Positions 16,434 through 25,096 of a DNA stretch of 64,000 nucleotides are shown here, in pieces. Source of the DNA: JAJXWB01 sp046349215 (GTDB lineage Bacteria > Pseudomonadota > Alphaproteobacteria > Rhizobiales > Beijerinckiaceae); NCBI GenBank assembly GCA_046349215.1, contig JAXMCV010000005.1, forward strand, positions 262,825-326,824, given 5' to 3'. A program made the translations under genes and the position numbers. How positions within the stretch are numbered: the first letter of the stretch is position 1; the number at the start of each line of letters is the position of its first letter. The notes under the pieces were generated by a model. It had not been told where the DNA came from. It worked only from the letters and a program-made list of their open reading frames with translations, and ran no database searches.

Positions 16434-17099
16434 CTACTCGCCGAACTCTGCTGCGGAAATCCCGGCCACAGGCATGTTCCCGTCGATCTGCGAGAACAGT
16501 TCGAGCGTGTACTTGTGGTCTTGCTCAATGTGGACCGGATTCCTCCACTTCTTGCGATATGTGGTTGGCCAGAAGGGTTGTTCCGGGGGGTGGCTGCCGA
16601 GCCACACTTCGCCGGTGGAGTACGCGATCTCGAAAGTTCCCATTGGGAGCTTCACTGTGTAGGTCGATCCGGCGTTCACGAAGGCCGTCAGGTATGGTGC
16701 GTGGTTCAAGACATACAGAACTTTGACGTAGTAGCCGCCTGTGCCGGGCTTCGTGACGATTGTCAGCGGCCGGTCTCGCACTTCGGATCCTTCATCAACG
16801 AAGAGGACCGCGTTCGATTGCATCACAGGCTTCGGCGGCTGGACATTTGAAGCAGACGTCGCGGATCGGGTCGTCTCCGGTTTCTTCGTGCCGACGAAGC
16901 TCCAGCCGTATGCGAGCACTGGCGCAAGTGCGATCAGCAGCAGCAGAGTCCAACGGTGGCTCCAAGCCTTCCTGATCTGAACGCTCAGCGGAAAATCCGA
17001 TATCGGTCGTCCGCACTTTCCGCAGCACGGTTGCACATCAAGCCGCAGGCTGGCGATCCGGTTCACCTGCTTGCAGTTGTCGCACTCGAACACCCGCAT
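16434..17099 (-). CDS. Membrane-anchored protein with N-terminal zinc ribbon
   Basis: About 221 residues; ATG at 17099 lies 6 bases behind GGGGAGG, better spaced than the GTG six bases earlier. The N-terminus MRVFECDNCKQVNRIASLRL with QPCCGKCGRPI is a zinc ribbon. A single membrane helix follows (WTLLLLIALAPVLAYGWSF, about residues 50-70). The C-terminal 130 residues are outside and contain YYVKVLYVLNHAPYLTAFVN and STYTVKLPMGTFEIAYSTGE. This layout, zinc ribbon in the cytoplasm and a sensor-like domain outside, is seen in phage-associated proteins of unknown role. No enzyme motif is visible. Confidence 0.65.
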   Translation of the reverse strand: MRVFECDNCKQVNRIASLRLDVQPCCGKCGRPISDFPLSVQIRKAWSHRWTLLLLIALAPVLAYGWSFVGTKKPETTRSATSASNVQPPKPVMQSNAVLFVDEGSEVRDRPLTIVTKPGTGGYYVKVLYVLNHAPYLTAFVNAGSTYTVKLPMGTFEIAYSTGEVWLGSHPPEQPFWPTTYRKKWRNPVHIEQDHKYTLELFSQIDGNMPVAGISAAEFGE

Positions 17100-17162
17100 G
17101 GCCACCCTCCCCGGCCAGAGTGTGACTCACGGCAAAGTGCGGGCACAAGCCTACGAATTTCG

Positions 17163-17330
17163 TCACTGCATTCCGAGTTTCAACGCGAGCCACCCGATGC
17201 AATACAAGACCGCGAAGGGATAGAGCAGCGCACCCCAGTAGTCCTCTCGTCGCCAGAGGATCACCATCATCACCGGCACTGACAGGAAAGCCACGAGCCG
17301 GAAGTCCCCCCACAGGTTGGTGAGCCACAT
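17163..17330 (-). CDS. Small two-helix membrane protein
   Basis: A 55-residue protein MWLTNLWGDFRLVAFLSVPV with two hydrophobic helices (RLVAFLSVPVMMVILWRR and LLYPFAVLYCIGWLALKL) joined by a charged turn REDYWG. Its ATG lies 6 bases after the stop of the secreted peptide gene upstream, so translation is coupled. Size and topology recall phage holin or anti-holin-like proteins, but that is only a guess. Confidence 0.5.
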   Translation of the reverse strand: MWLTNLWGDFRLVAFLSVPVMMVILWRREDYWGALLYPFAVLYCIGWLALKLGMQ

Positions 17331-17335
17331 GGCGT

Positions 17336-17524
17336 TCACCGACACACCACACTGACGCGGGAGCCGCTGCGCGTCGAGAAACACTTGCGGCCGCCTGCGC
17401 CACTCGACCAGATCGTGGTCGCGCCCTGACGATGCGGCCACCAAGTTGTTGTCGAACGTGCGCTGGCTGGCGCTGGAGGCAGCGACGCCGTGGCGATCAG
17501 CACGGCGAGGAGGATGCGGGTCAT
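17336..17524 (-). CDS. Small secreted peptide
   Basis: A 62-residue protein with a clear signal peptide (MTRILLAVLIATASLPPAPA, cut after ASA) behind AGGAGA. The mature part of about 40 residues is basic with two cysteines (RKCFST and VVCR) and the tract STTTWWPHRQGATTIWSSGA. This resembles small exported threonine/glycine-rich proteins of rhizobial prophages. It is followed at 6 bases by a two-helix membrane protein gene. Confidence 0.5.
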   Translation of the reverse strand: MTRILLAVLIATASLPPAPASARSTTTWWPHRQGATTIWSSGAGGRKCFSTRSGSRVSVVCR

Positions 17525-17571
17525 GGTTTCTCCTGTGCGATGGCCGGGACGCGACGCCCCGGCCGCTGCGA

Positions 17572-18102
17572 TCACTTCGCACCGTGTTTGGCAGCATAGG
17601 CCTCTGCGGCCTTCTTCCGTTCCGTGACTTCGCCCTTCCTTGCGCCGAAATATCTGGACGCCTGACCCTCGACGGGCTGCAGGAACACCGTCACGCCTGC
17701 GACCTCCGCGCTTCGCTTGATGAACGGCACACATCGCGTTCCCGCCCATCCGAGCGCACCCGTGATTTCGACTTGCGAGGCCCCTTGCGGCCGAAGGATG
17801 AGGTCCACCGCCTTCGCGCCCTGCGATCCCTTGATCAACCCGTCGTCGCGGCGCTCGGCCTTCGGCTTCGTGGGCTTGGCGGTCTTGGCGGTCTTCGTCG
17901 CCTTCGCCGGTTTCTCGGCTTTCGCCTTCGGCTTCTTCGGCGTGATCGGCTTCGCGCTGCCCTTCAATTCCAAGGGCCCCTCCGGCTCGTCGGGAGCGGT
18001 GGAGACGGCGGTTTCCGACCTGGCCGCGCTCCCCAGTTGCACCGGGGCCTTGCGCTTCTCCACCGCCGGCGCGGGGGCTTCGCTCGTTTCAATCCTGATC
18101 AT
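17572..18102 (-). CDS. DUF3489-like protein with lysine/alanine-rich linker
   Basis: A 176-residue protein. The ATG at 18102 follows AGGAGTG. The middle is a histone H1-like lysine-alanine-proline repeat (KAEKPAKATKTAKTAKPTKP), likely to bind DNA non-specifically. The C-terminal domain LILRPQGASQVEITGALGWA followed by KRSAEVAGVTVFLQ has the layout of DUF3489, a winged-helix-like domain found in phage and island proteins that starts with a LRRPQGAT-type motif. A regulatory or nucleoid-type role is likely. Convincing as family-like, not proven. Confidence 0.6.
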   Translation of the reverse strand: MIRIETSEAPAPAVEKRKAPVQLGSAARSETAVSTAPDEPEGPLELKGSAKPITPKKPKAKAEKPAKATKTAKTAKPTKPKAERRDDGLIKGSQGAKAVDLILRPQGASQVEITGALGWAGTRCVPFIKRSAEVAGVTVFLQPVEGQASRYFGARKGEVTERKKAAEAYAAKHGAK

Positions 18103-18187
18103 GAAGTGACACTCCTCTTTCCGGCGCAGGATCGCGCTCGGTTCAAGGTCTGCACAGTTCGGAGGAACTGGCACCGGGCGGCCGCGA

Positions 18188-18514
18188 CTATTCCGCGGCC
18201 TCGGTCCACGCGAAGGCGCCGGGGTTGAACGGAACCCGGCGAGGACCGTTGCTTGTTTCCGTCATCGTCCAACGTGCGCACTCGCCGACGACGCCACGCA
18301 TGGAGGGTTTTCCCTGTGCCGTGATCGTCTCAATCATGTCGGCCGGATCGGCGATGCCGCGCTTCAGAAGTTCACGAGCGCCATCGTGCAATGGCGAGCG
18401 GAAGCGGCCGAGCAATTCGCCGTCGAGAGAGCAGCGCCACTTGTCATGACCGGCGATGGCTCCACTCGGCTTGGTGTAGCGCCCGTCCGAGAAAACGATG
18501 CGATGGACTTTCAT
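18188..18514 (-). CDS. Hypothetical protein, 108 residues
   Basis: Starts MKVHRIVFSDGRYTKPSGAI; its ATG overlaps the stop of the upstream gene by four bases, which fixes the start. The sequence contains HDKWRCSLDGELLGRFRSPL and GKPSMRGVVGECARWT, suggesting a compact soluble protein. No family recognised. Part of the leftward island operon. Confidence 0.6.
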   Translation of the reverse strand: MKVHRIVFSDGRYTKPSGAIAGHDKWRCSLDGELLGRFRSPLHDGARELLKRGIADPADMIETITAQGKPSMRGVVGECARWTMTETSNGPRRVPFNPGAFAWTEAAE

Positions 18515-18780
18515 CGTGCGAAGCTCGCAGCGAGGAAGCCCGTTTGCCGAGTCATCAGTTCGCGCCTTCTCGGCTCCTGCGGGATCCCGGCGACAAAACG
18601 CTCCCGGATGACGATCGCCATCCTCCGTGCGGCCTTGGCGCGTTCGAACTCGGCGCGGAGTGCGACAACGAACAATTCGCGATAGCTGCGTTGAACTCCG
18701 CTGGCTCGACGCCAACGTGCGGTGAAATGCGCGGCTTTCATGATGCGTGAGCGGTCGAGTGGCTTGGTGTTTCTTTCCAT
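18511..18780 (-). CDS. Hypothetical basic protein, 89 residues
   Basis: Starts MERNTKPLDRSRIMKAAHFT at 18780; a second ATG 13 codons later is possible. Strongly basic and helical (RAEFERAKAARRMAIVIRER), which suggests nucleic-acid contact. Overlaps the next gene by ATGA. No family recognised. Confidence 0.55.
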   Translation of the reverse strand: MERNTKPLDRSRIMKAAHFTARWRRASGVQRSYRELFVVALRAEFERAKAARRMAIVIRERFVAGIPQEPRRRELMTRQTGFLAASFAR

Positions 18781-19143
18781 CGGTCTGGTTCCTCGTTTCG
18801 GAGGACCATTCGATACGAACCACCGCGCGTCGTGGCACCACGAAAAGCGCAGCATTTTCAGTCACTTGTGACCAGATAGGACAGTGCGCCCAACATGCTT
18901 TTCAAAAAATGGTTTTCGGCCCATGCCGGCGCGAGGACGCCAAATCACGCACCGCGCGGCCGGTGTTCTTTGCGGACGTGTGCGATTTCTCGCGTCAGGG
19001 TGCGGAGGATTGGTTCCGGCATGCGCGGAGACTTGGATGCGCGGTCTGCTCTTCAGGGCGCTCAGAAGGTCGAAATACCGTTTTTCTTGGTTCAAAAAAT
19101 GCGTTGTTCCGGATGACGCCGGAGGGAAATCCCTTCGCCGTGT
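18781..19143. other. Non-coding stretch inside the island
   Basis: About 360 bases between leftward genes. It is richer in A and T than its surroundings in places (TTTTCAAAAAATGG near 18900 and TTTTTCTTGGTTCAAAAAAT near 19080). No convincing gene was seen. A promoter for the downstream genes could lie here. Confidence 0.4.
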
Positions 19144-19443
19144 TCAGCGATCTGGACAGAGCGCATCGGCAAGCCTGTCCATGGTCGTCCGGTCTATCAA
19201 TCGCTGGAGCGCGGAGGCGATGCCATTGAGGATTCTGCGGTCACGTTCGTCGGTGTGGTCCCATGTCGTGACCGCGATCAGCGCCCGGCGAATGTCCAAG
19301 AGAATGCTGTCCGGAAACTCGTCGGCGAGCGCGGCCAGCACGTCCTCTTCGGTCTCGCAATCCTCGACGGCGGCTATCGCGGTCATGGCGATCTGCTGGT
19401 GATGGAGATCGGGAGGCTTCCGGTTGGATGGATGTCTGGTCAC
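19144..19443 (-). CDS. Hypothetical acidic protein, 99 residues
   Basis: A GTG start at 19443 lies 6 bases behind GGAAGG. The conserved-looking part runs AVEDCETEEDVLAALADEFP through LIDRTTMDRLADALC and is acidic and all-helical. Resembles in type the 75-residue protein at 16115-16342. An internal ATG at 19386 would give an 80-residue form. Function unknown. Confidence 0.55.
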   Translation of the reverse strand: MTRHPSNRKPPDLHHQQIAMTAIAAVEDCETEEDVLAALADEFPDSILLDIRRALIAVTTWDHTDERDRRILNGIASALQRLIDRTTMDRLADALCPDR

Positions 19444-19615
19444 GATCGTCCTTCCGTCTGCTCGACATGGATTCGTATCGGTGGAGAATGGCGCGGAGGG
19501 CTTTCCGCTACTCCCCCTGCGGCCATGCCGTCGAACGCCGTCCTCACCGATCCTGTGACACAGCAAACGACATGCGGAGCGATGGACGGCCTCGAGATGA
19601 TCGGCGTCACGCGCG

Positions 19616-20077
19616 TCATGCCCTGCCCGCTGGCGTCATCGCTTCCAGAGCAGCGGCGATTTCCTCAAGCTCGCGATCCTCCTCGTCCATCATCGCCGCA
19701 GCCTCAGGTTCGACGACCCGAAACATCGCGTCGAACTGTTCGGGGGACACATGGAGCCATCGATGAAAGTCCTCGTCTGTGCAGTCACGGAAACGACCTC
19801 GTCCGAGTTCGGTCGAGAGCACAAGGAGCGCCGCGAACACTTCGTCATCGCAGGGCTTGCGTGAGCAAAAGTCCGAGACGAACCCCGCCATCTTCCGTTC
19901 CTTGCGCAGCCGCGTCCAAAAAGGTCGCTCGGCCTTCGGGAACGCCTGACGGAAAATCCGATCCACCGCATTGACCATCAGCGACTGGCCCCGATAGGAG
20001 CGTTGCAGGTTCGGCATATTGCGATCGTGGTCGATCAGCGCCTCCAGCTTTGTCTGTGTGAGGTTCTTCCTCGTCAT
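19616..20077 (-). CDS. Hypothetical protein, 153 residues
   Basis: Starts MTRKNLTQTKLEALIDHDRN behind GAGGAG. It lies 15 bases downstream of the primase-helicase gene and is therefore in its operon. Helical; acidic C-terminal tail (EAAAMMDEEDRELEEIAAAL). The stretch RPFWTRLRKERKMAGFV is basic. No family recognised; a replication accessory role is possible from position only. Confidence 0.6.
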   Translation of the reverse strand: MTRKNLTQTKLEALIDHDRNMPNLQRSYRGQSLMVNAVDRIFRQAFPKAERPFWTRLRKERKMAGFVSDFCSRKPCDDEVFAALLVLSTELGRGRFRDCTDEDFHRWLHVSPEQFDAMFRVVEPEAAAMMDEEDRELEEIAAALEAMTPAGRA

Positions 20078-20092
20078 GTCGGCTCCTCGGGG

Positions 20093-23080
20093 TCAGGATT
20101 GGTCGTCTTGCACGTCGGTCCCGCCGACGACCCGCAGACGCGCGGCCAGCGCGGGCGGCGTGAAGGGCGGCCGGATGCCCATCGGCTCGTACTTGGCGAG
20201 CGGGCCGATCAGCATCTCGATTGCTGCGCGGGCGTTCGGGTTTCGCCGGAGGTCAACGATGGCGATGCCGAAGCGTTGGCCTTTGCCGACACGTTGGAAC
20301 CGCACGCGAAGGAACGGCGAAGGGGGCCAGGGGTCGGGTTCGGAAGACCGGTCAGACCCCTCATTTGAACAAGGGGACATTTCGGCGTTTTTCCTATGAG
20401 AGATTCTCATAGGGTCAGGGGCGTTTTGTCCCCTTGTACAATCCGCTCTCCGGAGGGCCTTCTTCGCGGCTTCCCGAGACGGCCAGAGTTGAGGGAAGGC
20501 ATCGAACGCGACCGCGAAGCTCTCGAACGCGACCCCGGCGACGGCAAGCTGACGTTCGACCGGGTTGCGCCCTCTCACGCGCGACCGCGTCGCCCCGACA
20601 CGCGGCGTCCGGAAATCATCCACGGGAAGCGACAACGGCACGTCGGTGAGTACGTACACCGTCAGCGGCCGGTCGGGCGTGCGCGAAACCCCGCGACCGC
20701 GACCGATGGCCTGCATCACCTCGCCCGCCGCGATCCTGCGCAGAAACGCATCGGCAACCGGATCGGGATGACGCTCGGCGCGACCCTTCACGACCTCGAC
20801 GCTATCGCCCGCCCGACGAAGGCGCTCCACGTCGCCTTTCGGGTACCATTGCGCACCGAGCGAGACGGGCGCTCTCCCGGTCAGGGCGCCGGCCATCTGC
20901 TCCAGAATGCTTGGCGGCGGCAGTGGGCGGCCGATCACGAAGATCGACGTGACGTGTTTCCATTCATCGCGGCCCGCCGTCGCGTTGAACCATGCGAGTC
21001 GGAATTCTTTCGGCAGGTCGAGCGCGTCGACCAGTTCCTTGTAGGAGACCACCAGTGTTTCGCCGCCGTTGACCGCGCTCAGATCCTTGATCAGCGCGGC
21101 CAGCTTGCGCCGCCTCTTCCGCTTGCGCTCCTCCTCGCGCTTCGCGTTCTCACTCGCGCCAAGTGACAATTCGGTCGGGACCAACGCGCTCTTGCTGTTG
21201 GCGGAGGACGCCACCTGGACGATCTTCATGGCCGGGGCATCGACTTCCAGCTTCATCGCAAGTCGCAGCTGCGGCCAGTACGGGCGAGACAGGGTTTCAT
21301 CGAACAGCGCGTCCGCGATCAGGGTCGGGACCTTGAACGCCGGCGCGATGTTCCTGCGGCCACAGACGCTGATCGACTTCGCGTTGCCTTCCTCGCGATG
21401 AACGGTCAGCCGCCCGGACGCCGATGGGCCGTCGCGCGACACCAGATCGGCGACAGCCGACCAAATTCGCATCATCGGTTCGACCGAACGATTTTCCTGC
21501 CGATCCTTCCATGGGCCGTCCACGATCCGGCGTCGCCGTTCGAGGCCTCGACACTTTGCCGCCTCTCGCACGGTGAACCCGGCGCGGATGAGCGCATCGC
21601 GAAGCACGGGTCCCGACGCAGCGTCTTGGAGGACGGCGCGAAGTCTCTCGCGAGCGTCGGCAAGGACGGCGGCGACATCCCGGCCGTTCTCTCCGGCGGG
21701 AAGCGGCATTCGGCCGCGTCGAAGCGAGTCGAGGGGCAAACGCTCGCCGTCAATGCCGAACAGCCCTGTGATCGCCGGCGACTCGTCCACGAACAGCGCG
21801 GCGAATTTGCCCTCGTTGGTCATCACCGCGTTTGGTTTGTGGAAAAGCATCTCGTGCGAAACGATCCAGATGTCGGCGCCGCCCTGCTTGCGTTGACCGA
21901 GATACAGACAGCCGCGACGGCTCCTGCACGGACCGCACACGTCCGCATCGAGGTTGGCGAGCACCTTCGCAGCCTTGCGGACCGTATCGACATGACTGCA
22001 CATCGGCTTGCCGGTCTCGGGATTGATCGCCTCACGCCCTCGCCAAACCTGCGCCGACACGTGCTCGAGCAAATCGGGTTCGTTGCAGATTTCGGCGATG
22101 CGGGTGACCAATTCGTCCGACAGCCGATGTTCGGGAACAGCGATTGCTACGGATCGGAGGTCGCCGCGGCTGCGCATCAAAACGATGGTCGAAACGGCGC
22201 AGCGCAGCATGGCGTCGGTTTTCCCGACGCCGAGCGATACATCCTCGGCGACGACAGGCACGGGATCGCCCGGACGCCACCGCTCGACGCAATCCCGAAA
22301 GTCGCTCGCCAGAGTTTCCAATCGCGCCCTTGCCGTTGCGATGGGCGTCGTGAACGGACTGAGGTTGCCGACCGGCCGGACCAGAGGTTCGATCCTATCG
22401 CGGACGGCGGCGATGCCTGCACCCTGCAACAGAATGCTGGCGAAATCCGCGCCATCCTGTTTCGCCGTCGCGCGAGGGTGCGCCTCCACCACATCGAAGC
22501 CTTGGCCGATCAATCCCTCGACTGCGAGCCGGGCAGAACGCCGATAGCCGCCAAACGGCGGATAGTCGTCGTGGCACACAACGATGCGCCGATCCTTCGG
22601 GAGATTGAGATAGGCGAACGAGCCGAGGGTCGCCCAAACCTCGCAAGCGCCGGCGACGGACCAGATCACGAGCGCGGCCTCCACCGATCGCACGATGCAC
22701 AGTGGCTTCCCGTCGCTGCCGTTGAAGCGCACGACCGCGCCATTCGGAATGCCGACGAGGCGAGGAATCGCTTTCGTGTCGCCGCTGCGGGTCTTCGCCT
22801 CGTTGATCGCACGACTGTCCTCGCCGAGTTCGACCAGCTCGACGGCGACGACTTCGTGCTGCGCATCCATCAATGCCGCGACGAGCGAACGGGTGGCCGG
22901 GTCGAAGCGAATCGAAGTCGGCCAGCCACATGCAGGCCGAGGGATGCGGCGACGTTCGATGAGGTAGGTTTCTGCGAGCGTGCCCCGAATGGGCTTCGAT
23001 CTTCTCCAGATCGTCGGCGCATCGTCGTCGCCGGTTGCGCGATTTGATCTTGATTGTTCGGACTGATAGCGTTTCTTCAC
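20093..23080 (-). CDS. Fused TOPRIM-like primase / XPD-DinG-like helicase protein
   Basis: About 995 residues from a GTG at 23080 with GGAGAG upstream; a longer frame starts at 23161. Residues about 25-235 match the DUF7146/Toprim_3 layout of island primases (GTLAETYLIERR, then VEAALVIW and VVCHDDYPP). The usual TOPRIM acids look altered: EG.ET reads RSVEA and DxD reads DDY. From about 270 comes a superfamily 2 helicase: Walker A SLGVGKT (282-288), four cysteines C361, C382, C385, C391 in the position of an iron-sulfur cluster, a DEAH-like VDES (431-434), and motif VI QAIGRGRG (790-797). This is the likely replication initiator or helicase of the island. Which activities remain is untested. 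Confidence 0.75.
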   Translation of the reverse strand: MKKRYQSEQSRSNRATGDDDAPTIWRRSKPIRGTLAETYLIERRRIPRPACGWPTSIRFDPATRSLVAALMDAQHEVVAVELVELGEDSRAINEAKTRSGDTKAIPRLVGIPNGAVVRFNGSDGKPLCIVRSVEAALVIWSVAGACEVWATLGSFAYLNLPKDRRIVVCHDDYPPFGGYRRSARLAVEGLIGQGFDVVEAHPRATAKQDGADFASILLQGAGIAAVRDRIEPLVRPVGNLSPFTTPIATARARLETLASDFRDCVERWRPGDPVPVVAEDVSLGVGKTDAMLRCAVSTIVLMRSRGDLRSVAIAVPEHRLSDELVTRIAEICNEPDLLEHVSAQVWRGREAINPETGKPMCSHVDTVRKAAKVLANLDADVCGPCRSRRGCLYLGQRKQGGADIWIVSHEMLFHKPNAVMTNEGKFAALFVDESPAITGLFGIDGERLPLDSLRRGRMPLPAGENGRDVAAVLADARERLRAVLQDAASGPVLRDALIRAGFTVREAAKCRGLERRRRIVDGPWKDRQENRSVEPMMRIWSAVADLVSRDGPSASGRLTVHREEGNAKSISVCGRRNIAPAFKVPTLIADALFDETLSRPYWPQLRLAMKLEVDAPAMKIVQVASSANSKSALVPTELSLGASENAKREEERKRKRRRKLAALIKDLSAVNGGETLVVSYKELVDALDLPKEFRLAWFNATAGRDEWKHVTSIFVIGRPLPPPSILEQMAGALTGRAPVSLGAQWYPKGDVERLRRAGDSVEVVKGRAERHPDPVADAFLRRIAAGEVMQAIGRGRGVSRTPDRPLTVYVLTDVPLSLPVDDFRTPRVGATRSRVRGRNPVERQLAVAGVAFESFAVAFDAFPQLWPSREAAKKALRRADCTRGQNAPDPMRISHRKNAEMSPCSNEGSDRSSEPDPWPPSPFLRVRFQRVGKGQRFGIAIVDLRRNPNARAAIEMLIGPLAKYEPMGIRPPFTPPALAARLRVVGGTDVQDDQS

Positions 23081-23477
23081 GGTTCTCTCCGGGCCTTCGG
23101 ATGAGAGCACAGGCCGCGACCCCCTCAGGTCGGCGGCCAACAATGTCGGGACGGCTCGCATGAACGTGCGGGCCGTTTCCGTTTTTTCAGATGAGTTCAG
23201 GAAGAATCGAGCACGACAGCACCTCAGCTGCCCGCGCCGCGCCGATGGTCATTCAGCGCATTGCGGCTTGATGGCTTCGTACTCCAGCAGCGAATCTATC
23301 GCTGTTCGCGCGGCTTGGCGAGCGAAGCTTCTTCCATTCGCTCGTCACGCTCGCTCCGAATTTCGACAGCGATTGCCGCTCCCGGGATCGGTGTGGACGG
23401 TGATGAAGCGATGGGGCGCTATCTCTGTGCGTCGTGAGATTGCCGCCGCTCTCCACCGCTCCAGACGCCGGCAATCG
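23081..23477. other. Spacer upstream of the primase-helicase gene
   Basis: About 400 bases without a convincing gene. It probably holds the promoter of the leftward replication operon and could hold an origin, because it lies directly before the replication gene; no iterons or clear A/T-rich box were recognised by eye. Confidence 0.35.
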
Positions 23478-23900
23478 CTATCCGAAACCTCCACGCAGCC
23501 ATCGGCTCAACACGCGCGGATCGCCGAACGCGAGACCGGCCTCGATTGCCGCGGCCTGACCGCTGGTGAGGCCCTGCAGCGACCGGTCCCATCGCTCGCG
23601 CTCGGCATCGGTCAGGTCGGCGGGAACGACATGCGTGACCGGGATCGCCGAGGGACCGGACGGCGTGGGATCACGACGCAGCACATTTCGGCCGACGACG
23701 CGCAGCTGTCCCGGTCTGAGCGGCGGCCACAGATACGCGATCAGCGCGTCCTTGTGCTCACGGATGCGGTCGTGGAGTTCGTCCGGCAATCCATCGCCAT
23801 CGAACACCGCGCACAGTTTCCCATTGAACGCCTCGAGCCGTGCGCCGTGCGCCTCCACTTCGGCGATGATCGCTTTTGCCAGTTCATGCATTGTCGCCAT
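23478..23900 (-). CDS. Protein with TubC-like N-terminal docking fold
   Basis: A 140-residue protein. Residues about 5-57 (ELAKAIIAEVEAHGARLEAF, then LPDELHDRIREHKDALIAYL) match the pattern of the TubC N-terminal docking domain, common as a stand-alone domain in prophage and island proteins as well as in polyketide assembly lines. The rest (LTDAERERWDRSLQGLTSGQ) is unknown. Start at 23900 or the ATG three codons later; it overlaps the upstream gene. Confidence 0.6.
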   Translation of the reverse strand: MATMHELAKAIIAEVEAHGARLEAFNGKLCAVFDGDGLPDELHDRIREHKDALIAYLWPPLRPGQLRVVGRNVLRRDPTPSGPSAIPVTHVVPADLTDAERERWDRSLQGLTSGQAAAIEAGLAFGDPRVLSRWLRGGFG

Positions 23901-24114
23901 CCAGCAATCTTTCCACTTCCTCGCGGGCGAACTGGTGCGCCTGGCCGAGCGTCACGGGCGGCCAATGTTCGCGCTGCGCCCGTGCGAGCGCCGTCGCCTC
24001 GGCGGTCCGGATCGCTGCTTCGCGGATGCTCAACGCGTGCATGTTCCGCGCGAGTTCGATGGATCGCCGCGCGATCAAACGGACGGCGCTCTGCTGCTCC
24101 GTGGTGAGGCTCAT
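23884..24114 (-). CDS. Hypothetical helical protein, 76 residues
   Basis: Starts MSLTTEQQSAVRLIARRSIE behind AAGGAG and overlaps the upstream gene by four bases (ATGA). All-helical with TAEATALARAQREHWPPVTL. No family recognised. Confidence 0.6.
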   Translation of the reverse strand: MSLTTEQQSAVRLIARRSIELARNMHALSIREAAIRTAEATALARAQREHWPPVTLGQAHQFAREEVERLLDGDNA

Positions 24115-24638
24115 GGTTGTGGCTCCTTCGGTTGTTCGGTCCGACCATCGGCATCGGCGAGCTTGTGCCTGCCGCGCAATTTCAGCGGCGGCTTCGGTTT
24201 CGGCGGGAGCAAGAGTTCGCAATCAGGCGGCGGCTCCAACGCGTGCTCGATCGTCTTCCGCCACGCCGCGACGTCGCTGAATGTCCGGCCGGTGACGCCG
24301 AGGTTGACGAACAATTCCGTCACGCTGCCGTCGGGCCGCTCGATGGCGAACAGGTGCTGGCCGCCCTGCGGGACGAAGGCGAACGGCTCCGGCACGAGAT
24401 AGACGCCGGCCGCCGGTTTCATCTCGAAGGCCACGATATGAATGCGTTCGAGATGCCCCCGCAATGACGCCAGAAGTTTCCAACCGGCCGGCGCAGCGAC
24501 GAACTGGCTCGGTCCCGCAGGCGCTGGCGGCATCGTCTCGGTGCGGAGTCGCGCCGCTTCGGATGCCTCGCGCAGCACGTCCGCGATCGTCCGCAGCGCG
24601 GTTCCGGGCTTCGCGTCGGGTTTCGGTTTCTTGGCCAT
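24111..24638 (-). CDS. Hypothetical protein, 175 residues
   Basis: Starts MAKKPKPDAKPGTALRTIAD. The middle contains RIHIVAFEMKPAAGVYLVPE and GGQHLFAIERPDGSVTELFV, which looks like a beta-rich domain; the C-terminus is rich in lysine and proline (LLPPKPKPPLKLRGRHKL). Overlaps the next gene by ATGA. No family recognised. Confidence 0.6.
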   Translation of the reverse strand: MAKKPKPDAKPGTALRTIADVLREASEAARLRTETMPPAPAGPSQFVAAPAGWKLLASLRGHLERIHIVAFEMKPAAGVYLVPEPFAFVPQGGQHLFAIERPDGSVTELFVNLGVTGRTFSDVAAWRKTIEHALEPPPDCELLLPPKPKPPLKLRGRHKLADADGRTEQPKEPQP

Positions 24639-24688
24639 GCTGGCCTCCTGAGGAAAGCCGGCGACGTTCGAGCCACCGGCCTGATGCG

Positions 24689-25075
24689 TCAGATGCCGAG
24701 CGCCGACAGCCGGTCGTTCGTTGCGTCACGCTTCGCCGCGTCGGCTGCTTCTTCGAGACTGGCGCGGAGTTTCGTGATCGCCGGCTTGGCGTGGTTGGCG
24801 ATGGTCTCGCCGAGCAAGAGCGGAACGCCAACACGCAGTCCCGCCCGTTTCTCGACCTCCGCCAAGGCCCGATCCAGCGTCGTGCGGTCGGCGGCGCTGA
24901 GATTGATCCCGGCCAGCAGGCCCGGGAGAGCGCGACGATCGATGGAGACGCGCTTGGTCGGCAGATCGTGCGACGCTTGCTGCTTGATGTCCTCCATGAG
25001 CGCGTCGAACTCGCGGATGAGCGCCTGATCGCTGATGCGAGCAGCAAACGAAACCTTGTGCGATGCTTCGGTCAT
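24689..25075 (-). CDS. Hypothetical helical protein, 128 residues
   Basis: Starts MTEASHKVSFAARISDQALI. Helical and charged (KKRAGLRVGVPLLLGETIAN region and LRASLEEAADAAKRDATNDR). It lies 21 bases behind the upstream gene in the leftward operon. No family recognised. Confidence 0.6.
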   Translation of the reverse strand: MTEASHKVSFAARISDQALIREFDALMEDIKQQASHDLPTKRVSIDRRALPGLLAGINLSAADRTTLDRALAEVEKRAGLRVGVPLLLGETIANHAKPAITKLRASLEEAADAAKRDATNDRLSALGI

Positions 25076-25096
25076 TGTGTTGTCCTTTCGTTGAGT

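Noticed and set aside
18862..19095. A 77-residue minus-strand frame (MNQEKRYFDLLSALKSRP)
   Set aside because: No ribosome site and low-complexity arginine/proline content; left as non-coding.
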